A stretch of DNA of 64,000 bases from Parietaria judaica (lineage: Eukaryota > Streptophyta > Magnoliopsida > Rosales > Urticaceae), in NCBI GenBank assembly GCA_954871525.1, contig OX940865.1:12042606-12106605 (forward strand), written 5' to 3'. The translations under genes were made by a program, and so were the position numbers. Shown here piece by piece: positions 1 through 11,058 of this stretch (positions are counted from its first letter, which is position 1; each line of letters opens with the position of its first letter). The notes beneath the pieces were generated by a model. That model did not search any database and had not been told where the DNA came from. It was given only the letters and a program-made list of their open reading frames with translations.

Positions 1-170
1 GACGAGGCTGACGCCGGCGAGGACTAGGCTTGCAACAAGATGGAGGGCATCCGCTTCCGAACAATCGGCGACGACTTGACGAACGCGCAGATTCTCCCCA
101 ATCTTCCGTTCCGGGACAGAGTCCGGGTATTTCTTCGCCGGTCTTACGGGAGAGAGAAAGAGAGAGATTA
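1..170. other. GC-rich stub, possible edge of a gene outside the window
   Basis: The first 150 bases are much richer in G+C than the following kilobase, as expected for coding or 5' leader sequence. In plus frame 1 the window opens with eight codons (DEADAGED) and then TAG at 28-30, which could be an acidic C-terminus of a gene starting left of the window. A different plus frame has an ATG at 39 that stays open for about 57 codons but drifts into AT-rich repeat. Neither reading resembles a family I recognise, so no product is assigned. Confidence 0.25.
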
Positions 171-232
171 TTTTTTGTATTTAAAATATTTGATTATTGT
201 ATTTACATTTTAATATGAATAATATTTTTTTA

Positions 233-377
233 TTGTTAATTTACGTTGATTCGTTGTTAATTTACGTTGATTCGTTATTAATTTACGTTGATTCGTTGTT
301 GATTTACGTTAATTCGTTGTTAACTTACGTTGATTCGTTGTTGATTTACGTTAATTTTTTGTTGATTTACGTTAATA
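233..377. repeat. 21-bp minisatellite, about 7 units
   Basis: A unit close to TGTTAATTTACGTTGATTCGT is repeated head to tail about seven times, with A/G and T/C changes in later units. The unit is 7 codons long, so a spurious open frame with repeated LLIYVDS results. It lies in AT-rich spacer. The rest of 378-1487 shows AT-rich DNA without a recognisable gene. Confidence 0.9.
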
Positions 378-1487
378 TGAAGAAAAAAAAACGTTGATAT
401 TTTTTGAAAAAAATAAATCCGAAAATTATATCAATGTTTTGAATTTAAAATTTGAACTATATAAAAAAAGAGTTTGGTTTTGGTTGTTACCATATTAATA
501 GCTATTTCAATCAATAACAATATTTTAATTAGTTATAATAAACGAATTCATAATTAATGTCATTGATTTTTTCAGATTAATAACCCACAAATTACGTGGT
601 TAATTTGTATTTATTTTTAATTTCGTTTTTAATTATTAAGGGTAAGAATGTAATTAGAAATTCACTTAAATGATTAATTGGCTAGTTTACAAAATTAATC
701 AAAATTTAGTTATTTTGCTAAACTCACTTTCAAGATTGGCTATTACCCTTAAGAACCCTTAATATTATTAATAACATAGTTGCCGGCTAACTAGTAAAAT
801 AGCGTTTGAACGAATTAGTTTAGGAATAAACTAAAACCTTGTCCAACTAATTTCATTTGGCATTTTACTCGTTTAGAGCATAGGATAATGGGAATATGTC
901 AAAACGAATTTGGTAAATCATATTTAAGAAATTTTTGAAAGAGATTTTGTGTTGAAATGTGGTTGGCAAATTCGATGTACACCTATAGCAACTCTACAAC
1001 ATGGGTGAAGCTTGAATGTTAGGTAAAATTAGCAATCCCAGCCATACTTTCTTCAACTTACGACTTCTTGACTTGCTTGTTTTTGTCATTTAACTCCGTT
1101 AACTAAATTTATATCAGTTTTGTTTTAATTAGATTTTAATTTTAATTGTTATACCATCAAAACCAAAATTTTGACTATTTAATTATTACAAAAACTAACC
1201 TTAAAAATCAATCGTCGCTTAATTTAGTTCTTGGCAAGACGACTCGACTTATTTTTTCACTGTATTACTACGACTCGTATACTTGCTAGATTTTGCGCAA
1301 CAGAATTCAAACAAGTCTGTAATATATATTGTTTTCTTATAATTAATCTACAAACGTTTTCATTTCCAGCCCGCTAATAATATATAACCGTGCCTCGCTT
1401 GCTACCCGATTTCCTAGAGAAAACAAAAAGGTCATTGCATAGCAGGCTTACTAATCGGTACACAAAAATCGCCATTGCTCGTGATCG

Positions 1488-3080
1488 TCAAAGCATATCC
1501 TCATGATAGAGGTGAAGACCGAGCCCAAAACGTGCACAGGCACGGCGAAATGCCATAGCTTCTGCCTTCTGCACCGGATCTCCGTAGCTCGTGTCCTCTA
1601 ATGTAGCACTTCCGGTGGACTCCCTGAATATCTGCCACACATAACACACCAAAAATAAGATTCTCGCAGAGATACTTTTTCAAAATATTGCTCAGTTCTC
1701 TACTTAAGAGAGTTTCCGGAACTAACGAAAAGAGTCGTGCATAACTTCCCACACATTATGTTTCCTTTCTATGTCGTGCCTATCGAAATGCCTAAGAAAC
1801 TCGATTCATAGATGATGAGTATAAGGTCCGTTTGCATTTCATCATAACATTAGCAATGAAGGTCCATTCGTACAGCGGGTAAAAGAGCGGGAAAATTGGT
1901 TTAAGACAAAACAGACACATTTCAACAAGGAAGTAAAAGAGCGCGAAAATTGGTTCAAGACAAAACAGACACATTTAAACAAGGAAGTAAAAGAGCGCAA
2001 AAATTGGTTTAAGACAAAACAGACACATTTCAACCAGGAATTTCAAACGAAGCCACCAAAGGAAGTGGAGAAACTCATTGACTCGAATATATATATAGAG
2101 CTGTTTTTTTATGTCTATATCATAGAGCAAACTTGATCAATCAAATCTTATCGAGCGTTTTGACCTATCAAGTATCTCCAGCGGAACCCTGTAATCTTGA
2201 TCTGGTTTGAGAACCTCAAGAAGCTCAAAGCAGCTCTAATCGAAAAAGAACGGGATCGAGTCCAAGATGCGTATAAAAGGCAAAATCTTGACGGGGTATA
2301 TAGACGATCCGACGTTGAAAAGACAACGGACTAAACAAGGTTTATAAGATCATAGATTACTTAATCCAAACACGACAGAACCAAAGACAAAGAGTGTATA
2401 TCTTTTTCCTCAATGTACAACAGATATCCTAAACCCTAATTGCACAACATGAAAGCTAAGTAGATAAAGCAAATCCCGCACCTCGGCGTCAGTCCCGTAG
2501 AGAGTTACGCGGTAAACAACGGACACTGACTTTCCGTCAGGCGAATATGACACGCTTCTGATCTCGCCGGACCACTCTGCAACACGCACTTCGCGATCGT
2601 TAGTATCCTAAGCTACAAAAAAAAGGATTCGTGATTTTCCACAAAGAACAAACCTGGAGCATGAAGGTTCATGATTCTGTTCACGATATGCCTGCAACGA
2701 ACAAGGTCAAAGCACAATCAATATCAAAGAGAGCGATTGTATATATGTATATGTTGTATTGACAAACAGTTGGTGTACCAGGGAATGTATTTGGTGGAGA
2801 GGCCATTGTCGAGGCGGAGCTTGACGAGAGAATCAGGCACCTTCTTGTTGAGCTGCTTGAGGATATCGGAAAGGGGTCTGCTTAAGCCGGAACTGAGGAA
2901 ACCTTGCTCGTCGCCATTAACGTCTTCTTGCTCTTCTGCTCCGATGCCAGCTTTGGGTCTGGGTCTCTCTCCCTCGGACGCTCTGCCATAGCAACGCCGC
3001 TCCCACATGGCTACCGACTTCAGTAGCAGAGAGCGAGGACCAGACTGTGATCCCAGACGCGAATTCAGTAGATTCGCCAT
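1488..3080 (-). CDS. RAD52-1: RAD52-like single-strand DNA-binding protein, organellar type
   Basis: Four exons on the minus strand: 2779-3080, 2654-2691, 2482-2576 and 1488-1631. All junctions are GT-AG, phases match, and the product is 192 residues. The C-terminal two thirds carries the plant RAD52 domain, with motifs NKKVPDSLVK, KYIPWHIVNRIMN, HAPEWSGEIRSV, YRVTLYGTDAE, FRESTGS, QKAEAMAFRRACARFGLGL and end HLYHEDML. This matches the Arabidopsis RAD52-1/ODB1 type rather than the plastid RAD52-2 type, which has a different core. Known role of the family: annealing of complementary single strands in homology-directed repair in mitochondria and nucleus. The N-terminus (MANLLNSRLGSQSGPRSLLL) is rich in Arg, Ser and Leu, as in a mitochondrial presequence. 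I chose the ATG at 3080; an in-frame ATG at 3143 would add 21 residues with no family support. Intron 3 (1632-2481) contains a 54-bp triple repeat. Confidence 0.93.
1881..2040. repeat. Three tandem 54-bp units inside a RAD52 intron
   Basis: The unit begins AAAAGAGCGSGAAAATTGGT, and copies start at 1881, 1935 and 1989 with few differences. It lies wholly inside intron 3 of the RAD52-like gene. Because 54 is divisible by three, the minus strand stays open across the copies, giving a repeated 18-residue peptide. There is no splice evidence that it is used as an exon. Confidence 0.9.
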
Positions 3081-3229
3081 TGTTGGCACTTCCCGATTCT
3101 TGGGCTTCTGTCTGGTCTGTGTGCTGAGCTTCCGCGCAATCACAGTGCTACTTTTTCGGTTTCTGGTCTTTAATTCGAAATGTTATTAATTTTAAGGAAA
3201 TTTATATATATATTTTAAGAAAATATAAT

Positions 3230-3541
3230 GTTGGCCTGTTGGGTTCATTTTCGAGTTCTATATTCTCGAGTGGAGGCTCCGACCGAGAGGCTTCTCCTAG
3301 ATGATTGCTCGTTGTCCGCACCCCGGGTTTGTTCCCTCGGGACTGGGAGCAGCGCGCCTTGTCGTCTAAAGTCATCGCCCGAGCAGATCCTAGATGTGAA
3401 CCGCGCCGGGGAAGTTGGGTTTGAGTCTTTGAGACCAAGTGAACAAAGCCGGGAGTGTGGACAACGAGAATGATCCGGTAGAAGCCTCTCGGTCGGACCC
3501 TCATCTCTCGAATGTAGAGTCCGGATATGGGCCCAACAACT
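3230..3541. mobile_element. GC-rich fold-back element with ~110-130 bp arms
   Basis: The sequence from about 3238 to 3350 is repeated in reverse complement from about 3425 to 3535. Matching blocks include GTTGGG/CCCAAC at the ends, the block TCCGACCGAGAGGCTTCT with its complement, and CTCGTTGTCC with GGACAACGAG further in. The loop is roughly 75 bases. The whole is far richer in G+C than its AT-rich surroundings and holds no credible gene. This is the structure of a MITE or fold-back transposon. I could not see a clear target-site duplication, so the superfamily is open. It sits about 150 bp upstream of the RAD52-like start codon. Confidence 0.75.
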
Positions 3542-6500
3542 ATACTTCTATCTTCAAAAAATGCGATTTTGTTTCTTTTTTATGCATTAATCTTTCATTG
3601 AGGATATATATGACAAAAATACTTACATATTATAAAAATAAAAATATATGACATTTTTCTTTTATAATAGTGTACTATAAACTAAAGTATAAACACTTAA
3701 GAAAATTAGCGTACGAAGTTTCAAGTGACAATATATGATTTATTTATTTTTTCGCTATTTTTTTACCATATTTTTGTCCTTTTGACTACGTGCCGACAAC
3801 CAAAAAGGTTGACCTAAAGTGCCTAACTTTTTTATTTTTTATTTTTTTACTGTAAAACACGTTTTGAAGCAGCTATGCAAGAACACAGTGTTCATCGTCA
3901 ATTATTTGTATTTGAAATACATAGTGGTTTAAGTCCAATTAAATACAGATAAGTTAAGAAAAAAACTTGCTTAATCTTCCTAAATTATGGATACTGTTGT
4001 GTCACGGTACAGACAACACAAGTCATTACCATATAATTTAATACAACATTTAGTTTATGAAAAAGGATTATTTTTTTTTATAGATATGAAGCATAAAACG
4101 ACATGTCACAGGCTGATAGATAAAGCGACATGTAGTTTTGTAGCTGGGGACTATAACAATAATCATTTGGAGAAAGGGCAAATGAGTTATGGTCAACAAA
4201 TTTGCGAAGCTAGACATTCGATGAAATACATCGAATAAAGTATTATTCGTTATTATTCTCATTTTTATAACTTGTTTTCATTAGAAAAATAAAATGGTGT
4301 TTTAAACCCATATAATTAGAGATAATCACAAAGCCTAATTTGTAGGGTTGATCGCGGAACTTTATCATAAACAACTAGCTGAGACTAATGTTTGTGGTCT
4401 GTGGCTCTTCAAAAATGTAAAGTTGCATTTAACAGATTCAGAAGTTTTAGATCTGATTATTTTACCATAAAAAAACTCCAATTCCGTATTTTTTTATTAT
4501 ATCCACCGCGTTACTTAACTCAAAATACAAGAATATAAATAACATCGTCTCAAAAGTTCCAAGAATTAAATTCTTAAAATAATATATTGTTGTTAGTGTC
4601 ACTATTTTGTCTCGAAGAAGTTACTACTATGTCAAGAATAAGTGTTTTAATAATAAGACTTGGCATTTGATACTAGATGTTTCGGAGGTATCATATAGCT
4701 TTATGCATAGTTGGTCAAAAAAGTCAAGACTCGTAGTCGTAGATATGAAAATGAAACTAAGTGAGGACTCGTTTTCAAATACGTGAAAAGATAGAGACCA
4801 AAATTGGCATTTGAGCTAACTTGTAGGGAGGAGAAGAGAGAGAGAGAGAGTAATGGAGAAGAGAAGAGAAGATGAGTTGAGTGGGAGGAGTGAGCTGGAA
4901 GTGGGGCCCACAAAGACAATAAAGCTGCACAGTGACAGAGGCATGTATTGACGTGATGATGTGCAAGTGCAAGCAAGCATCGCACATCTCTCTCTAACTT
5001 TAACTTCAAACTCAAACCCTAACAACCTTCAAAACCAACTCAAAAAAGCAAAACCAACTTAGAGAGTTAAGTTAAGTTAAGACGAGTACTCTTGTTGCAC
5101 ATTTATCTCCTGATCTTTCCTTCACTTGAATGCTCTCCAAGTAGGACGTGACCGTCCAACCCGAGATGGATCCCGATGCGGGTTGTCCATGCCGGAGAGA
5201 AATCTCGAGGCTCGCACATACAGTTTTACGATGAACAACTCATTCTCAATTTTTTATATAAAAATAATTATCTTTCCCATATAGTCAAAGGTGCTCGATT
5301 TGTTGTTTGAGGAAAGAAAAAAACGGACTCGTCGATACTACCGCCCTAAGTACTGCTGAGACTAGTATGTAAGGAAAAAAAATAAAATTGGTGGGTGGGC
5401 AGACCCGCCACTCATGATTATAGTTGTAGGGAAATGCGGGTCCAAGCTGGTGGAGCTGCACTTCGCGACGAGCTCAGACTTCTCGCGACGCATCGCGGCG
5501 TTCTCCGGCGGTTTTATGTAAAGACTTCACACTCAACACATGATCCATCCACCCATGTAAATTGTTCTTCCAGATTGTTTGTTGCGCTAGAGAACAAAAA
5601 ATGCAAGGTAATTTTTGTTAAAAAAATATACTAGTAACTAACTTGTATTTGTAACCATTGTTGATTTGTTAAGTTTTTAATGTCGATTAATGTCGATCAA
5701 ATTTACGGGTATATTATTTGTTAATAAAATAATAATATCTAAACATTTGTAAGTGAAATGATTAAAAGTTATAAATTTTTCGGATTAAAAGAATAAAATT
5801 TTAGATTTTTAATAAAAAATAGAGTATTTTTTTCAATTAAAAATGAATTTGTTTCTCCAGTATTACACTGGAACTTTGTTGCCTTCCTCATATTTCTGCG
5901 TATTGGTGGCAAACGATGGTTGCCGCAGTCACGTAGAACCTTGATTACTTCCAAAAGGCGGAATATTAACTTAATATGCGATTTATTAATGGTGGAAATT
6001 GTATGTTTAGAAGTTAAAATTTGAGAAAATTATCTAAATCAAACTTGGTACTATTTTAAATTTCACTTTTGTTTTATATATTAATATTTTAAAATTTTAT
6101 ATATCCTTTAAGAGAATAATTTTTGTTTTGAAAACTTCCTTTGACTTCCAAATTTATAATTCACCATAACCTTTGACTCGTAATGCTTCCAAATTTATAA
6201 TTCATGATAGATACAAGTTTTATTTCTATTAAAAGATAATTATAAGTTATAACTTTTGACTTCCAATACTTATAAAGTATTTCTATTGATACAAATTATC
6301 CTCATGTCAACTCATATAATCACTATTAAATAGTTTTTAATTGAATATATCACCTCAATTATATGATTAATACTAAACCTAAATCAACCTAAAAAATCAC
6401 GGCCTAACTAGTAACTACCATTTTCATCGGACCCTTATAATTAAACACACTTGACACAACCAATATATGAGTATGACTATAATTATGTAAATATATATAT

Positions 6501-7856
6501 TATGTTTATGTCGTTGTGTATATAATTATGAAGTATTAAGATTTAGGAGATGGCATTATTACTATCGCTTTTTAGGTCATGCCCTCAGGGAGACAGCTAA
6601 AAAAATAAAAAATAAAATAAAAAACAGCTCATAACAGCACTACTTATGCTCTTCATATTATTTTTATTTATCCTTTCTTTTTTCGGATCTATTAATTAAT
6701 TAAATATTCATCTTCTCTCGCGTGGTCTACATAATCTCCTGCGCTGGAGTTTGACTTTGACCCACTTGAAGAAGTTCATAATAAATTTTAGCATCTGATA
6801 TGATCACTCACCATTGTAATTAGGTTTGTTAAAGCACAGCATCGTTATTAACGATTTAACGATATAATTTTACATCGCTCTAAATGTATAGATGATAGTA
6901 CTTACTATGGAGAGATTGAGCTTTTGAAGAGCCTAATATAATAGCGGCAAATGTATACAAAAAATTAAGCGAAATTAGTGGTCATGTTCTTAACTTCTCT
7001 TTGCAACGTTTGAACTCAAGTTGTGTAAACTGAATGTTCTGTGTTTTCCGAGTCCGTCGTGTCTTTTTCATTACTTTGAATGACGTTTCATCACAATTTT
7101 CATTTACCACGTGCTATTTACATGTATTTTTTTAAAATGAATATTATATTAAAACACATACCTCGCTCCATCATAAATATTTAAGTCTAATGATGAAATA
7201 AATATCAATTAAAGTTGAGTTTTTGATGAAATAAATAACCGATAAATATGTTATTAACAAAAATTCAAAAAGAGGCATGTAAATAATACGTGATAAGTGA
7301 TGAGTGCACGAAAATATTCTTTGCTTCAATTTTGTTGAATTTGGATATTTTTACTGGTGTCGTTTAATTCTAAACCCTTGCCGCTTCCATTTGTTTAAGT
7401 TTAGACACTTTTGCCGTAATTATCCCTAAAAACTATAGCTCCTTTATATTTTTAAAGATTATATTAGTCATTAACAAACCATAACTGTTTTTAATAATGC
7501 TATAATAGATAGATAGATACATTAGTAAATGAGATAATAATTTGAAAAGAGTAGAAATGAAAGAGGAGGTTAAGTGAATCAGCTTTGGCGCGCGCGCGTG
7601 ATGTTTGCCTCGCTGGCGAGTTCTGACTTTTGTTAGTCAAAAGCAGCTCTGGCATGTGCCATGTGGTTCCTGCTGTAATTTATCCTTCAATTAGGGACTG
7701 TTTGGTCATAAAACACAGACAGTCGTGAAGGCCATACTAATTCCACCACCACGCGCATTCTCTTGCTCCTGCTCGCGCGTAGGCCCATTATTTTAAATAT
7801 CGAGATTTGGAAAAAAACGGTACAATTTCCATGTGTTGATAAACAGCAAAATTGCC
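3542..7856. other. Intergenic spacer, no gene recognised
   Basis: AT-rich DNA with many stop codons on both strands. The only compositional change is at about 4825-5640. There a GA-repeat tract (4838-4852) is followed by moderately GC-rich patches at 5145-5220 and 5395-5520, with short open frames that match no family I know. This stretch could be a decayed gene or a non-coding transcript, but neither can be supported. Confidence 0.4.
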
Positions 7857-8298
7857 TGTCTCCTTCCGTTGGTTTTCTTCTTCATTTTGTATGATGATCC
7901 GAAAATTAGCGAGTTGCGACCGCATGACGGAATGAGTAAAAACTAATTAGTTATTTATCTAGTTTTTTTTTTCAACAAATTGGAAAATTACTCGAGCTAC
8001 TAATTGCTTTTAAGTTACGTATTATTTTTTGATTAATACCAATAAAAAAATAAGCTAACAAAATAGTTATTGACCCCGTGTCTCCTTCCGTTGGTTTTCT
8101 TCTTCATCTTGTATGATGACCCGTAAATTAGCGAGTAGCGACCGCATGACGGAACGGGTTAAAACTAATTAGTTATTCATATAGTTTTTTTCTCTTCAAG
8201 AGATTGGGAAATTACTCGAGCGACTAATTGCTTAAATTAAGTATTATTTTTTAATTAATATCAATAAAAAAAATAAGTTAACAAAATAGTTATTGAAC
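7857..8298. repeat. Tandem duplication, 222-bp period
   Basis: The block starting TGTCTCCTTCCGTTGG at 7857 recurs at 8079. Both copies share the distinctive GCGACCGCATGACGGAA segment and the ending CTAACAAAATAGTTATTGA or a close variant. The copies differ by scattered substitutions and short indels. No coding sequence is evident. The flanking spacer up to about 9400 is AT-rich without a recognisable gene. Confidence 0.85.
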
Positions 8299-8980
8299 AC
8301 AATTTTGTAAAAGAAAATTGAAGAGAAAGAAAAATAAAAAAAGAGTGAGTTTTTTCAAGAGAAATCATTTTCAAGTTTGTTGTTTTTTCAGTACCAAACA
8401 AGTATTGCCATCATTGCATTGGCCATAAATATTCTAGGAGTTAGGACAAAATACCAAATAGTAAATAGAAGAATCTTAATATAAATAAATAAATGTGCGC
8501 GAAAGTTTTCAAACATAATAAAACAAGATTTAGTTCGAATTTAGAACCAATTCCTGATAATATCAACTAAATGATTATATGACTACCCAACCGACTCGAG
8601 AACAGTTAATTCTAGAAAAAATAATATTTGTTGTAATTTACTCATTAGCTTAATATCCTAATTAATGTCTTTAGTTAGCAAAAGTGCATGCTTCCATCCT
8701 TCATTGTATTGATATATACGCTATATTATTTACTAAAAACAAGATCGGGAGCATAAATCGGAAGAACGGTAATATGTGCTAGTAATAATCCAAAACAATT
8801 TATATTTCATAAAAAATTACGGTAATTCATATAGAAGGAATAAAAAAACATGTCAAAAGTCCAAGCAACACACGTGAAATCGAATTAGACACTAAGATAA
8901 GAAACGAAAGCACAGACTTAATCGCAAAAAAAATAAATATAAAATTATAATTTTTGACCATTAAAAAAAAAAAAAAACTA

Positions 8981-9147
8981 AGGCGGAAGTGAACTACCCT
9001 ATAAGGTAGTGGGATTTAAACCCTCCAAATATTTTTTTTTATGATTCTTACTTGGTACTGTTTGTTTAAAAAAAATACAAATTAACACGTTTTTTACACT
9101 AAAAATTTAAACAAACCCCCTAGCTTAAATCCTAGTTCCGTCTATGG
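8981..9147. mobile_element. Short inverted-repeat element, GGCGGAAG family
   Basis: The left end AAGGCGGAAGTGAACTACCC and the right end ATCCTAGTTCCGTC form imperfect inverted termini around AT-rich filler. The right end closely matches the right end of the element at 42938-43137 (TCCTAGTTCCGCCACTG), so both are probably decayed members of one MITE family. No target-site duplication could be seen here. Confidence 0.45.
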
Positions 9148-9824
9148 ACCTAACCGAAATTATTTTTTGTCTTATCATGCGAGTTGCAAGCGTCCGTTGC
9201 GGTATGGCCTGAATTTCCTCGGGAAAACAATGTGTCAAGTCTAGTATTGAGAAGACAAGTGGGCACATTCGAGCTGCTCTCATTCCTCGTCTGGCCCGTG
9301 TTTGATCAGGCAATATCTTTATGAAAAAGTAATCACCGCAATGCGTTCCATAGCCGAATCCATTTTGAATCTAATAAATGTATTGCTTTTGAAGTATGTG
9401 TTCATAAGCATGTGGAGTATTAGTAAGACGAGTGGGCACATGCAAGTTGCCCGCTCCCGGGGCAACGGGCGCCCGCAATTTCGCAACCCGTGTTACATAG
9501 ATCAGATCCAGTTTTTTGTAGCATGAGAATTGAGAAGATAGGTATAAGCAAGTGAATCACACGCGAAGATCGAGGCGCGTGAGGGCAGTGAGACACCACA
9601 ATCAATTATGTAAGCAGGTGGGGGCTGCTTATGTATATAATTCATGTCCGTATTATGTCTCTTTTCCTTTCTCCCTCTCTCTCTCTTCCTTCCTTCTCAT
9701 CTGACCTAGTTGGATTGTGCTGCCATTGGCTGTGAATACGATCAACAACACCACAGATCACAGCATCGCACACACCTGAGTTCGATCTCGAGAGATCTGA
9801 GCCGTGATTAGACCAGATCGGAGG

Positions 9825-11010
9825 ATGATGATGATGAGCAGCGCTCCGGCCAATTTGGCGGTGGGAGTTGGGCAGTTCGGGGACACGACGTACACGAAAG
9901 TGTTCGTCGGGGGCTTGGCCTGGGAGACGCAGAAGGACACCATGAAGGCCTACTTCGAGCAGTTCGGCGACATCTTGGAGGCCGTCGTCATCACCGACAA
10001 GCTCACCGGGAGATCCAAAGGCTACGGCTTCGTACGCTCTCACACCACCTTCATCATCATCATCTTTCTTATACAAAATCACGGTAATTGTATCCACTTA
10101 ATTAGGTTACGTTCCGAGAGGCGGAAGCGGCGATGAGGGCTTGCGTGGACGCGGCCCCGGTGATAGACGGAAGGAGGGCGAACTGCAATCTTGCTTCCTT
10201 GGGTGCTCAGAGATCCAAGCCTTCCACGCCTAACAAGCATGGTAATAATATTATTAATATTTACTTTTTGTGAAGGAATCTAGGGTTTGAATGTTGGTAT
10301 AGAAGCAGATCTGGAGTAAAAAGTGCATGTATATGAGCTTAATTAACTAAGTACGTAGAGTGATTATGTATATATATGGATTATTATGGGATATGTCATG
10401 TCATTTCATTCTCATGTGGATAGTGGATAGTGTGGAGGGATAAATATGTAAATATTTATAACTTTAACCCGCGTGGATTAATATTTAGAAATTTGTGGTG
10501 AAAATAGTACACGACATCACATGGCAGAATATTCCTCTAAAGCTATGCCTTAGAAATAAATAGGGTCCTTTGTTTTTTGAAACTATATTGTACTATACAC
10601 TACACTACTACTACGTTATGGTATTGGTAGCGTTTTCTTTCAAATTTTTTGGGTGATCTTTTTTCAATTTAATTCTGGAGCCTCTCGCCTCTCGGTCCGG
10701 ACTCGGTAATTATTTGAATGATTAATTATGAATTCAAAATATAGTCGTCAAGTTAGTTCTTATTTATGATGTCGTGAAGTTTGTATGTAGTGAAGTTCCC
10801 GTGAGGCGTGAAGGTATGTTCACGTATTGATATTATAATTGCGGTTGGTTGATGTAGGTGGTGGTGGAGGAGGGAGGAACATTAGGGTGATGGGCGGTGG
10901 CGGCCAGTCAGGTGGAGGCGGAGGATTCGGATTTGGAAGTACGGCGTTTGCCTCCGCGGCGACCTTCCCACATTACGCCATCCAGCAAGGCATTCCTTAC
11001 AATCTCTACG

Positions 11011-11058
<48 letters not shown>

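Noticed and set aside
3202..3504. Minus-strand open frame of 100 codons
   Set aside because: It lies inside the fold-back element; openness follows from its GC-rich inverted arms and the product resembles nothing.
9804..9824. Upstream GTG start for the RRM protein
   Set aside because: Nuclear plant genes start with ATG; four in-frame ATG codons begin at 9825 and the family N-terminus fits them.
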